From Planctomycetota bacterium (GTDB lineage: Bacteria; Planctomycetota; Planctomycetia; Gemmatales; Gemmataceae), in NCBI GenBank assembly GCA_016200155.1, contig JACQFG010000087.1, forward strand, positions 1 through 17,444: a stretch of DNA of 17,444 bases, in the 5' to 3' direction. Positions within the stretch are counted from its first letter, which is position 1. Each line of letters begins with the position of its first letter. Shown piece after piece: positions 7,201 to 15,230 of this stretch. Made by a program: the position numbers and the translations under genes. The notes under the pieces were generated by a model. The model saw only the letters and a program-made list of their open reading frames with translations. It was not told the DNA's origin and did not search any database.

Positions 7201-8651
7201 TCTACATGGTCCCCGGCATCGACGCGAAGGAAGGCATGACCCACTACCGCACGCTTGTCGGTCCCGGGACTCTTCTCGAACCGATCAAGAGCGGCTTCAG
7301 CCCAATCGGTTTGACGACGAAATACAAGCTCAACACCGTTCCCGACGGCACGGCGAATGTCATCATGGTCGCCGAGGCCGCCGAGCCGACCATCTGGACG
7401 AAGCCGGACGATCTGCCGTACGACCCGAAGGGCGCGCTGCCGAAGTTCGGCGTCGTGCCGCTTGGGTTCAATGTGGTGCTCGCCGATGGCAGCGTGCAGT
7501 TCGTGCCGGCCAAGGTCCCGGAGGCCGTGCTGCGCCCCTGGCTGACCTGCGATAACAACAAGCCCCGCGAGCCGCTCGCCCCGCAAAAAGGCGGTGGCGA
7601 TGAGGGTGGCAAGGGGGACAAGAAGGGCGGCAGTGTTGAAAAGAAGCACTTAAAGGAGGACTTCGAAGCGGACGTCGCCAGAGCCCAGATCAAGGTGCTG
7701 ACCTTGGCCGTCAACGCGTACGCCTTCAAGAACAACTCGAAGTTCCCGGAATCACTCGAGTTCCTCCTGAAGAAGGACGCGACCGGCGCCGGCCCTTATC
7801 TCGAAAACAAAGACACGCTGCTCGATCCCTGGAAGCAGCTGTACCAGTACGACCCGACCGGCCCGCAGAACCAGGGCAAACAGCCCGATATCTGGACCCT
7901 GGTGCCGCGCAAAAAGCAGGCCATCGGCAACTGGCCCGAAGTCGATAACGCCAAGGAAGCCGCCAAATTCGACGGGACCTGGGTCCTCCGCGACTACGAT
8001 TTCATGGGCGTCGCCAACCCCGATCTCCTCGGCGCGAAGTACGTGTTCGCCAACGGCAAGCTGACCACGCGTCATCCGCCCATGACCGATTGGCCGTTCC
8101 GCGTCGATGCAGGCCGCGATCCCATGGAGATTACCGTTGTGTCTCCGCCAGGCGGCAAGAAGGCGGAGCTGCTCGGCGTCTACAAGCTCGACGGCGACAC
8201 CCTGCAAATCTGCTTCGGCAGCCTCAACGGCGGACGCCCGGCCAAGGTCGATGCGAAGCTGGGCGAGCTGTTCACGCTCAAGCGCGAAAAGAAGGCCGAA
8301 CCGAAGGAGCCCGAAAAGGGCAAGGTGAAGGCGCCCCCGCTTGCTTCGGTGAAGGGAACCGTCAACGTTGACGGCAAACCGTTGGCCGACGGCGAGATCT
8401 GGTTCATCCAGCCTGGCCAGAGCGCCAGAAAGATTACCATCAAAGACGGCGTCTATACAGGCATGGCGCAACCGGGTAGGAACAGGGTCGAAATCCATTC
8501 GTACCGGGACGGCCCGCCGTCGGCGACGGACCCCAAGACTCTCGCCAAGGTCGAGACGATTCAGGCCAAGTACAACGCGCAATCCGTCCTCATGGCAGAG
8601 GTGGCCGCCGAAACCGGCAACGAATTGAACTTCGAAATTGCCTTGAAGTGA
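4299..8651 (+). CDS. 1450-residue mosaic membrane protein: zinc ribbons, beta-propeller, TIGR03067, DUF1559/GspG-like heads
   Basis: Function unknown. One unbroken frame holds, in order (residues from ATG 4299): MJ0042-type ribbon 5-33 with C6/C9 but only one Cys (C28) in the second knuckle; intact ribbon C58/C61/C78/C81; Asp/Glu/Lys-rich linker ~95-245; one membrane helix ~248-271; beta-propeller ~320-627 with WD40-like ends KIWDL, KVWNV, AVWTV and HLYDI; TIGR03067-type domains 654-757 and 769-875 (LEGTW, LDGAW starts); DUF1559-like domain ~888-1087 (LPPAAS, LSWRVAILPY, LADGSVQFV); GspG-like domain ~1117-1212 (GPYL, LLDPWKQLYQYDP); a third TIGR03067 domain 1223-1329 (FDGTW); a carboxypeptidase-regulatory-like beta-sandwich ~1348-1450 (VKGTVNVDGKPLADGEIWF). 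The ribbons are probably cytoplasmic and the remainder outside the inner membrane. Both pilin-type heads lack their N-terminal pilin helix. The gene is certain; several domain calls come from memory of the motifs. Confidence 0.9.
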   Translation: MAIVSCPECGKKLKVADMSIGKKVKGPCGHVFVAEAEAAAPAKAAAPAAASDKVMVACTECGAKLKVAGTSLGKKMKCPKCTGVFVARADEPAPPVKKAAPPAEPELDEDDAPRPKGKPKAVNDDDMEDLFGFAEKDAARAPEDDNLFTDEDEVKPKGKAKAAPKWQADEEEEDPRAQAQAAMGWSADDDDEPKKKGKAGKKAAAFDDDDEPKPKSKYAAKKAGKAARDDDEDEDEDADAKPVYPRRRLLNVFVLLLLIGYITFFSLMFLRVLPDLGLGTDKPDDKKIIVTQDDDGVAARQKDEKEWLAKLKAKEPKEPKGVVVHLEKHAPAVAGLAFAPVKPSVASVALANEKEGVKIWDLETQKAVLTIPVKVTDDWPMLQFSPAGDFLALASPADKMLKVWNVADGKEALSVALEKPPGTLAFSTDGKNLMVVIGGAGYGGADVAVWTVAGWKKEKTFNAETTPNVDYLLAPHGSRLVEINGAAIKVMEIRAFQMGVPAMSVKNEKSYKVSGAAVSPDGKYLGFTAPGADGAIKVVVLNVDSGDTTVLAEEKLAILRVQFTPDSKYLAYATHVGDGQFHLYDIATKKKQTFEPGLSRALAFSPGQVFVARAAGDAIQVTAFDELLSGATKIEDKSSPKVTPPDNKAEAAKLEGTWIVESVESEGKAAGPAKMDKLTFADGKVNGPDIKDAPYTVDAGKEPHWLDVALDADRTLRGIYNLEGDTLRWCVADLDPKSTRPKAFDKKDGLQIVLKRAKKDTTETKKDSLDGAWIVESAVDSGKPDDKMKGTKLTFAGGVLKGLIPVDVPYKLNAGKDPAWIDLAVPAGPDKTDNVPGIFKIDGDKLWVCLPGGPTAPRPKSFDEKETSLLVLRRAGKTDTAPPKAPSDINLKIIALGIHEFADANKPTNRLPPAASSKKGDLEYKPLLSWRVAILPYINEKDLFKEFDLDKPWDDPHNMKLIAKMPKVYMVPGIDAKEGMTHYRTLVGPGTLLEPIKSGFSPIGLTTKYKLNTVPDGTANVIMVAEAAEPTIWTKPDDLPYDPKGALPKFGVVPLGFNVVLADGSVQFVPAKVPEAVLRPWLTCDNNKPREPLAPQKGGGDEGGKGDKKGGSVEKKHLKEDFEADVARAQIKVLTLAVNAYAFKNNSKFPESLEFLLKKDATGAGPYLENKDTLLDPWKQLYQYDPTGPQNQGKQPDIWTLVPRKKQAIGNWPEVDNAKEAAKFDGTWVLRDYDFMGVANPDLLGAKYVFANGKLTTRHPPMTDWPFRVDAGRDPMEITVVSPPGGKKAELLGVYKLDGDTLQICFGSLNGGRPAKVDAKLGELFTLKREKKAEPKEPEKGKVKAPPLASVKGTVNVDGKPLADGEIWFIQPGQSARKITIKDGVYTGMAQPGRNRVEIHSYRDGPPSATDPKTLAKVETIQAKYNAQSVLMAEVAAETGNELNFEIALK

Positions 8652-8713
8652 CCTTTTTCGGGCTCCAGCCCAAGTTAGGGCGGCGGGGTCGGGTAAAACG
8701 CTTCCGTGTTCGT

Positions 8714-8717
8714 GAGG
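8714..8717 (+). promoter_or_regulatory. Ribosome binding site deciding the start at 8727
   Basis: GAGG lies 9 nt before the ATG at 8727. It favours this start over the in-frame GTG at 8706 and leaves a clean signal peptide at the N-terminus. Confidence 0.5.
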
Positions 8718-8726
8718 ACGATTGGC

Positions 8727-9257
8727 ATGCGGTTTCCAACTTTGGCGCCAATGTTTCTCGCGATGCTGCCGGCGGTGTTGGTCGGCGGCGAACGCCAGGT
8801 AGAGACATGGGAGGGTATCGACTGCTTTGTCACTCGTGATGTGAAGCAGACTTCCCGGCCGATCGTCGCGCTGGACTTCATCGGCGGCGAACTCAAGGAC
8901 GCGGACTTGAAGAAGCTGGCCGGTGTCAAGAAAACGCTCAAGTCCCTGAGCTTGCGTTACAACTTGACTCTCACCGACGGCGGCTTGAAGGAATTGGCGT
9001 GCCTCGAAAACCTTGAAGTACTGTATCTTCCGGCAACCAATTTTGGAGACGCGGGACTCAAGGAGCTGGCGCCGCTCAAGAATCTGCAACAGCTTGGCCT
9101 GGCCGGCACCCGCGTAACGGATGCGGGCTTGAAGGAGTTGGCAACGCTTGAGAATCTCCGTTACTTGAATCTCTCGGACACCGCTGTGACCGATGCAGCC
9201 GTGAAGAAACTGCAAGACCGCCTGCCCCAATGTAAGATCGACAGTCCCAAACGATAG
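8727..9257 (+). CDS. Small secreted leucine-rich-repeat protein
   Basis: The protein has 176 residues. The first ~20 residues (MRFPTLAPMFLAMLPAVLVG) look like a signal peptide. Residues ~45-165 are leucine-rich repeats of the 23-24-residue planctomycete type: 'TDGGLKELACLENLEVLYL', then 'GDAGLKELAPLKNLQQLGL', then 'TDAGLKELATLENLRYLNL', then a closing 'TDAAVKKLQ' turn. Such solenoids usually bind proteins; no enzyme domain is attached. It is short for the family, whose members often carry ten or more repeats, yet signal, repeats and end cap are all present, so I see no truncation. It starts 75 bp after the mosaic protein and may share its transcript. Its binding partner cannot be read from the sequence. 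Confidence 0.85.
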   Translation: MRFPTLAPMFLAMLPAVLVGGERQVETWEGIDCFVTRDVKQTSRPIVALDFIGGELKDADLKKLAGVKKTLKSLSLRYNLTLTDGGLKELACLENLEVLYLPATNFGDAGLKELAPLKNLQQLGLAGTRVTDAGLKELATLENLRYLNLSDTAVTDAAVKKLQDRLPQCKIDSPKR

Positions 9258-9293
9258 CCGGCAAAGGCGAGGTCGCGCCCAAACCAAATGCTC

Positions 9294-9318
9294 CAGCAGA
9301 CGGCGGCCGCGGCTGCTG
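9294..9318. terminator. Possible hairpin between convergent genes
   Basis: CAGCAG (9294-9299) pairs with CTGCTG (9313-9318) around a GC-rich centre with partial extra pairing. It lies in the 97-bp gap between the convergent LRR and response-regulator genes. No T-run follows on either strand, so this is a weak candidate. Confidence 0.2.
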
Positions 9319-9354
9319 AGCGTGGTCGGTTGTGTTCCGCGCATGCTTTGGGCG

Positions 9355-10803
<1,449 letters not shown>

Positions 10804-10871
10804 CCCATCATCATACTGCCAAACCGGCAGGCGTACCGCCGATGGGATCGGAAGGGCTATCGCCCGGCGGA

Positions 10872-10968
10872 GGGTGTGTGCAAAACTCGCAAGCGCCATG
10901 CAAGTCATTTTGATGGGAGGGGCCCGCGCGGGTGTGTGTATAACCTGCAAGCGCCATGCAAGTCATTT
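10872..10968 (-). promoter_or_regulatory. Two 39-bp direct repeats with sigma-54-like cores upstream of the response regulator
   Basis: Units at 10872-10910 and 10930-10968 match at about 35 of 39 positions, with a 58-bp period. On the minus strand each holds TTGCATGGCGCTTGC (10903-10889 and 10961-10947). This fits the -24/-12 consensus TGGCACG-N4-TTGC in spacing and most bases, but has TG where the nearly invariant GG is expected. Unit 2 overlaps the histidine-kinase stop codon. Paired sigma-54 promoters or a repeated operator are possible; a plain duplicated repeat is the alternative. CCCGCGCGGG (10923-10932), a perfect palindrome, separates the units. Confidence 0.4.
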
Positions 10969-12336
10969 CGCGGCAGGTTGCGGCAACTCGATGCGGAAGC
11001 ATGTGCAGCCGGCCTCGCGTGTCCAGCGGATCGACCCGCCATGTGCTAGCGCGACTTGCTGAGCGACGGCCAGGCCCAGGCCGACGCCTTCGCGCTTGCC
11101 GGTGACGAACGGCTCGAACAGCCGGGCGGCAACTTCCGGCGTCGGACCGAGGCCGGAATCGCGCACCTCGACGTAGGCAACGTCAGATTGCGCCATGCCC
11201 CAGCGCACTTCGACCCAGCCATTCGGGCCCGCAGCTTCCAGGGCGTTGGTGATCACGTTCAAGAACAGATGACCGAGCTGGCCCGCGTCGCCGACGATGT
11301 CGATCGCGCCGGCGCTCTCCACGATGCGCAGATCGATATGGGCGTGCCGGCATTGCGGACCGACCAGCTCGATCGTGTCGCGCAAGATCGCCGATAGGTC
11401 GCACGGCTGGCGTTGCAGATCGATCGCCTTGCCGACGTTGAGGAATCGCTTCAAATGCATCTCAACGAGCGAAAGTTGCCGCAGCGCGACGGTCAAGGAT
11501 TCGGCATCCTGCGGCGCCTGGCAATCCTGGGCGTGAAGCTGGATGGCCAGGCGAGCGCCGGCGACGCCGTTGCGGAGCTGATGGGCCAGGCCGCCGGAGA
11601 CCTGGCCGAGCAGGCGCAGGCGTTCGGTTTGCCCGATGGTGTCCTGAAACTGCGCGAGCCGCTGGGCCATCTCGTTGACCGAGACGCCCAGGTCGCGCAG
11701 TTCGTCGTTGCGCGCCGGCAACGGCATCGGGCTGAAGTCTCCCCCGGCGATCAGGCGCGTGCGGCGTTCCATCTCCTGGATGCGCCGCGTCAGGCTCTGC
11801 GTCAACAGCACGCTCAGGATCACCGAGATGACGCTGCCGACGATGCCGAGCAGAAGCGCCGGCCGCAACGCCTCCCAGACGGTCTCGCGCCAGAGCGATT
11901 CGGGATAAAGGATGTACAGGATGTTGCCGCTGCGAACGCCGTGCTTGATGGGCAGGCCGCCGCAAAGGTACGACGTCTTCCCCGCGCGCACCGGCTTGTC
12001 GAAATGCTGCGTCGGCTCAGCGGTCGGCGTCGGCAGCGACTCGGGGATCTCGGTGAGCGTCGCAATCAGCTTGTCGTCCGAATCGCGGATCGGGGTGCGC
12101 TCCTTGTCGCACAGCAGGAACTCCGCTCCGGAAAGGCCCTTCATGATCTCCAGGACCTGGGCGTTGAGCGGATACGGGACTGCGTTGACCGTCGACGCAA
12201 TGTCGTCGATCTGCTTCTCGATCTGCCGGCGGGCGCGCTGCCCCGACGCGAACGCGCTCCAGGTGCTCGCCCCGACCAGGCCGAGCATGAGAGCCAGGAG
12301 CGGCAACAGGAGCTGATAGCGAATGCTGAATCTCAT
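10963..12336 (-). CDS. Membrane sensor histidine kinase (HAMP, NtrB/ZraS-like)
   Basis: Autophosphorylating sensor of 457 residues, evident partner of the NtrC-type regulator that follows. Membrane helix 1 is ~7-30 and helix 2 ~157-181, enclosing a ~125-residue outer region that should carry the sensor and holds C76 and C125; I do not recognise its fold. HAMP ~182-232, dimerisation/phospho-acceptor helix with H252 (GGLAHQLRNG), ATPase domain with N-box around N360/N364, D393-G395 (DSGLG), and GVGLGLA 417-423. The ATG at 12336 overlaps the oxidoreductase stop as ATGA, with no ribosome site of its own, so translation is probably coupled. A longer open frame reaches 12885 but its Arg-rich extension is only the shadow of the oxidoreductase gene. 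The signal sensed is unknown; the operon suggests something tied to the oxidoreductase substrate. Confidence 0.95.
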   Translation of the reverse strand: MRFSIRYQLLLPLLALMLGLVGASTWSAFASGQRARRQIEKQIDDIASTVNAVPYPLNAQVLEIMKGLSGAEFLLCDKERTPIRDSDDKLIATLTEIPESLPTPTAEPTQHFDKPVRAGKTSYLCGGLPIKHGVRSGNILYILYPESLWRETVWEALRPALLLGIVGSVISVILSVLLTQSLTRRIQEMERRTRLIAGGDFSPMPLPARNDELRDLGVSVNEMAQRLAQFQDTIGQTERLRLLGQVSGGLAHQLRNGVAGARLAIQLHAQDCQAPQDAESLTVALRQLSLVEMHLKRFLNVGKAIDLQRQPCDLSAILRDTIELVGPQCRHAHIDLRIVESAGAIDIVGDAGQLGHLFLNVITNALEAAGPNGWVEVRWGMAQSDVAYVEVRDSGLGPTPEVAARLFEPFVTGKREGVGLGLAVAQQVALAHGGSIRWTREAGCTCFRIELPQPAAK

Positions 12337-13484
12337 AGTGGCACGTTGACCCAGCCGCGCGTGCGCTGGCTTTGCAGGATGGCGTCGCACAGGACGATCT
12401 CGCGATGGCCGTCCGCGAACGTCGGGAACGGCGTGTCGGCCTGAAAATCGCCGCGGTCGATGTAGTCGTAGATCGAGCGAAACAGTTGCTTGAAGGTATC
12501 GGGAAATCCCTCGTTGTGGCCGCCGGGATAGTTTGCATGGGCACGGGCCGCGGGGTGCAGCAAGGCCGGGTCGCGGATCAGCAGCTCGTTGGGCCGATCG
12601 CGTTCGCCGATCCACAGCTCGTCGGGTCGTTCGCTGTTCCAAGCGAGCGACGCCGTGGACCCGGCGATTTCGAAACGCAGGCAGTTCTTGCGGCCCGCAC
12701 ACACCTGCGACACGCTGAAACAGCCGCGCGCCTCGCGGTCGAAGTGCAGGAGCACGGAGCCGTAGTCCTCGGTCGCGATCGCAACGTCGACGAGGTCGGC
12801 AGGCGCCGTCGCCTTGCTCTGGAACGTCTCGACCGAACCCTTCGGTCGGCGGCGCGTGGGCCAGACGGTTTTCAAGTCGGCGCACACGGCGGTCACGTGT
12901 AGGCCGGTGATCGACTGGATCAGGTCGAGCCAGTGGGTGCCGATGTCGGCGATGGCCCGGAGTTCGCCGCCCTCCTCGGGAAGGACGCGCCAGTTGAAAT
13001 CAGTGTCGTGCAGCAGCCAGTCCTGCACGTAGGACCCGGTGACGTGATGAATCTCGCCCAGCCGGCCCGAGGCAATCCACTCTCGCGCTTCCAGGCACAA
13101 GGGATAAAAACGCACGTTGTAACACACGGCCGCCACCAGCCCGCGCTGCCGGGCGAGAGCGACCAGCTCGGCCGACTCCTTGACGTTCATCGCCAGCGGC
13201 TTCTCGCAGATCACGTGCTTGCCGGCCGTGAGCGCCTGCTTGCACTGGTCATAATGAAGACGATTGGGAGACGCCAGATGAACGACGCGCACGTCGGGGT
13301 CGGCCAGCAATTCCTCGAAGGTTGCATAGCCGCGCTCGATGCCCAGCGATTGCGCGGCGCGCCGACTTTTCTCCGCCGTCGAGCCGAGCACGCCGATGAT
13401 CGAGCGACCCAGCCGCCGCAGCGCCTCGATGTGGACGGGGCCGATGAACCCCGTGCCGACGACGGCCGAACCAGCGCATGCCAT
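12333..13484 (-). CDS. Gfo/Idh/MocA-family NAD(P)-dependent oxidoreductase
   Basis: Probably oxidises or reduces a sugar, inositol or related hydroxy compound with NAD(P). The 383 residues fit the family. Rossmann motif GTGFIG at 10-15, the signature EKP at 94-96 (substrate/cofactor lysine K95), and a catalytic-type pair D180/H184 in DIGTHW. The C-terminal half is the usual alpha/beta dimerisation domain, ending near a W-V-N-V-P strand. The start at 13484 has AAGGA (13494-13498) 9 nt upstream. There is no signal peptide, so it is cytoplasmic, unlike the Tat-exported members common in planctomycetes. It is first in an apparent operon, overlapping the histidine kinase by 4 nt. The exact substrate cannot be told from motifs. 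Confidence 0.95.
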   Translation of the reverse strand: MACAGSAVVGTGFIGPVHIEALRRLGRSIIGVLGSTAEKSRRAAQSLGIERGYATFEELLADPDVRVVHLASPNRLHYDQCKQALTAGKHVICEKPLAMNVKESAELVALARQRGLVAAVCYNVRFYPLCLEAREWIASGRLGEIHHVTGSYVQDWLLHDTDFNWRVLPEEGGELRAIADIGTHWLDLIQSITGLHVTAVCADLKTVWPTRRRPKGSVETFQSKATAPADLVDVAIATEDYGSVLLHFDREARGCFSVSQVCAGRKNCLRFEIAGSTASLAWNSERPDELWIGERDRPNELLIRDPALLHPAARAHANYPGGHNEGFPDTFKQLFRSIYDYIDRGDFQADTPFPTFADGHREIVLCDAILQSQRTRGWVNVPL

Positions 13485-13633
13485 GCGTTTCTATCCTTTT
13501 CATCAGATCGTGGTTGCAATCCGCCCAAACACTGCCAATAATGAAACTATGGAATTGTTGATGAAGCGGAGTTGGCGGCGCCGATAAATAGATAATAATC
13601 GATACCGTTTTCCCAAACTGGAAAGTGCCGATC
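13485..13633. other. Divergent intergenic region, probable promoters both ways
   Basis: 149 bp separate the oxidoreductase (minus) from the BON gene (plus), so both promoters should lie here. A notably AT-rich tract with GATA/ATAAT-like steps spans 13583-13606, 28-51 nt before the BON ATG. I cannot place a convincing -35/-10 pair or a sigma-54 site. No long repeat or RNA gene is visible. Confidence 0.4.
13620..13625 (+). promoter_or_regulatory. Ribosome binding site deciding the start at 13634
   Basis: GGAAAG lies 8 nt before the ATG at 13634. It favours this over the in-frame GTG at 13625, which falls at the end of the site itself. Confidence 0.5.
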
Positions 13634-14359
13634 ATGAAAACTCGCCTGCTGGCAACCTGGGGTATCCTGAGTGCGTTGGGTCTGCTCGCTGCCGCCGGCG
13701 CCGCCCGCGCGCAGACGACGACCCCGTCGTCCACCACGACGACCACGGCGCCGACGAATTTCTCGCAGCTGCAATCATCCTCCACCAACACCTCGACGCA
13801 GGCGATCCAGATCAAGCTGAAAATCAACGCCAGCTCCAGCGGCAACGGCCTCGCCACCGGCATTCCCAGCACCTATGATTTCAACGCTCCCTGGTACGGC
13901 GACCCCCTCTCCATGGGATTGCCGAGCCAATGGCAGAAGGGCCCTCCCAGCGTGCCCCAGGGCGGCCCGGTCACCGGCTCGAAAGTGACGTTCGGCCAGG
14001 GCATCTACGTCCCGACCACGACCGCCACCGCCGCCGCCGCCAGCACCGCCGCCAGCCAGGCCAACGGCTTCACCACCGTCGGCATCGTCCGCAATCCGCA
14101 GTACGGCACCGTCCTGTCCGATCAGATCCCGCTCGTCGTCCACACCGACAACGCCTTGCATTCGACCATCAAGTCGGCCCTCGATCGCTCCACGCGCATC
14201 AAGAGCAAGGCCGGCGTTCAGGTCGTCGTCAGCGGCGCCACCGTCGAGCTGCGCGGCCAGGTCGCCAGCGACACCGAACGCCTCGTCATCGAAGGCATGG
14301 TCCGCATGACGCCTGGCGTGCGCGATGTGCTGAATGAGTTGAAGGTTGCGGGGAAGTAG
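13634..14359 (+). CDS. Secreted single BON-domain protein
   Basis: The protein has 241 residues. A signal peptide of ~27 residues ends in AARA|Q. A Thr/Ser-rich stretch follows, then Gly/Pro-rich and Ala/Thr-rich low-complexity sequence to ~160. One BON domain fills the C-terminus (~175-241): helix 'STIKSALDRS', strands 'VQVVVSGATVELRGQV', helix 'DTERLVIEGMVRMTPGV', strand 'DVLNELKV'. BON domains are thought to bind membranes or lipids in the periplasm or outer membrane. It is transcribed away from the oxidoreductase and ends 15 bp from the convergent small gene, leaving no room for a terminator. The exported BON call is firm; the role is not known. Confidence 0.9.
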   Translation: MKTRLLATWGILSALGLLAAAGAARAQTTTPSSTTTTTAPTNFSQLQSSSTNTSTQAIQIKLKINASSSGNGLATGIPSTYDFNAPWYGDPLSMGLPSQWQKGPPSVPQGGPVTGSKVTFGQGIYVPTTTATAAAASTAASQANGFTTVGIVRNPQYGTVLSDQIPLVVHTDNALHSTIKSALDRSTRIKSKAGVQVVVSGATVELRGQVASDTERLVIEGMVRMTPGVRDVLNELKVAGK

Positions 14360-14374
14360 TCTGGAGTGCGGTCA

Positions 14375-14845
14375 TCAAATTCGCCTCTTCATGAAACACA
14401 TCACAGTTCCATAGAGCGGCCCCTCCATGCAGTGCGGCGTCTTGTGGCGAATGTCATAGCCGTTGCCGAGTTTGCTGCTCCACTCGCCGCTCGGTTCCTG
14501 AACGGCAGCGTGCAGCCAATCATCAGGTACCATCGCGTAGAGAGCGACCTTTTGAATTCCAGCCTCCAGTTCGCCCGTCGCACATTCTTCGAAACCAATC
14601 TCGGCAAAGGCGCGTTTGAGTGCGTCGACGTCGTCGTTGTCATCCTCTAACGCCCCCGGCGGCCAATAATAGCCGGGCGCCGGCAACATGCCGGGGTCCC
14701 ATTTCCTGGTCGTATCGCCGGCCGCGAACGCGACACAATTGTAAGCGGCATCCTTGGGACTGGTGACGGTGTACTCGATCAGGTTCGGGAAGAACCGTTG
14801 CGTCGCTTTGGGGAGCCTTTGAGGTAGCCGGCGTTTCTTCCCCAT
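14375..14845 (-). CDS. DUF7689-like protein, second gene of an overlapping pair
   Basis: 156 residues, no signal or membrane segment. The pattern YNCVAFAAGDTTRKWDP, YYWPPG, then ALYAM with W-L-HAAVQEPSGEWSSKLG, then DIRHKTP and YGTVMCFMKR matches what I recall of the DUF7689 family; I could not check this. The single early Cys in NCVAFA and a later His in HAAVQ recall a papain/NlpC-type Cys-His arrangement, but that is a guess. GGAGG (14856-14860) lies 10 nt before the ATG at 14845; an in-frame TTG at 14854 is too close to that site. The first 67 nt overlap the end of the upstream gene in another frame. The overlap suggests coupled expression and that both proteins act together. Confidence 0.7.
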   Translation of the reverse strand: MGKKRRLPQRLPKATQRFFPNLIEYTVTSPKDAAYNCVAFAAGDTTRKWDPGMLPAPGYYWPPGALEDDNDDVDALKRAFAEIGFEECATGELEAGIQKVALYAMVPDDWLHAAVQEPSGEWSSKLGNGYDIRHKTPHCMEGPLYGTVMCFMKRRI

Positions 14846-15141
14846 TGCAGCCAAGCCTCCGTCATCGCGGCCATGTTGCCGGCGATCGTTTCGGTAATCG
14901 GATTTTCGTCGGTGATGGCGGTAAGCGCCCAGAACCAGTCGTCAGGGCCGTGGTCCCGCAGGTCCTTGAGAATCAACGGGACCGCGGCTTCACCCATGCC
15001 GATAATTTTTTGGTAGGCTGGGTGCATGACCCTTTTGGTCACTTTCGACATTAGTTCCGTTTCGGACTTCCAGGCCTTGGCCAGCGCATGGAAGCGCACT
15101 TGTGCCGTGCCGGCTTTGGCTTTCTCTTTCACGCCAGTCAT
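14779..15141 (-). CDS. Small conserved-looking protein of unknown function, first gene of an overlapping pair
   Basis: 120 residues, no signal or membrane helix, cytoplasmic. I do not know a named family. Visible features: a helical, Lys-rich start; RFHALAKAWKSET; MHPAYQKIIGMGEAAVPLIL, which resembles a HEAT-like helix pair; DDWFWALTAITDENP; then EAWLQWGRNAGYL. The Trp-rich segments look like protein-interaction surface. The ATG at 15141 has GGGGA (15150-15154) 8 nt upstream and is preferred over the GTG at 15180. Its last 22 codons overlap the DUF7689-like gene. I recall similar ~120-residue proteins beside DUF7689-like genes elsewhere, but cannot verify it. Its dependence on the partner is inferred from the overlap. 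Confidence 0.7.
   Translation of the reverse strand: MTGVKEKAKAGTAQVRFHALAKAWKSETELMSKVTKRVMHPAYQKIIGMGEAAVPLILKDLRDHGPDDWFWALTAITDENPITETIAGNMAAMTEAWLQWGRNAGYLKGSPKRRNGSSRT
14856..14860 (-). promoter_or_regulatory. Ribosome binding site deciding the start at 14845
   Basis: GGAGG on the minus strand lies 10 nt before the ATG at 14845, inside the coding region of the preceding gene. It supports the overlapping start. Confidence 0.45.
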
Positions 15142-15149
15142 GGCCTTGA

Positions 15150-15154
15150 TCCCC
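15150..15154 (-). promoter_or_regulatory. Ribosome binding site deciding the start at 15141
   Basis: GGGGA on the minus strand lies 8 nt before the ATG at 15141 and makes that start better than the GTG at 15180. Confidence 0.45.
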
Positions 15155-15188
15155 TTTTGCGCGTGCAGACCATCGGACACCTGAGTGT

Positions 15189-15218
15189 ATCATATCGCAG
15201 CTCGATCTTCACGAACAA
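15189..15218 (-). promoter_or_regulatory. Possible sigma-70-type promoter for the two-gene module
   Basis: On the minus strand TTGTTC (15218-15213), an 18-nt spacer and TATGAT (15194-15189) resemble -35 and -10 boxes. Transcription would begin near 15182, about 41 nt before the ATG at 15141. It sits in the 89-bp gap after the beta-helix gene, so the small pair could be expressed on its own. Confidence 0.35.
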
Positions 15219-15230
15219 GCGCCCTGCCGA

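Noticed and set aside
5220..7649. 809-codon open frame on the minus strand
   Set aside because: It is antisense to the mosaic protein, has Arg/Gly/Asp-rich shadow composition and no recognisable domain; long antisense frames are expected at this GC content.
8660..8671. GGGCT/AGCCC mini-palindrome after the mosaic gene as a terminator
   Set aside because: Five-base stem with only a 2-nt loop, and the T-run lies on the wrong side for plus-strand termination.
12337..12885. N-terminal extension of the histidine kinase
   Set aside because: Arg/Pro-rich sequence without domains, in a different frame of the oxidoreductase gene; the ATG at 12336 starts at the first membrane helix and overlaps the upstream stop.
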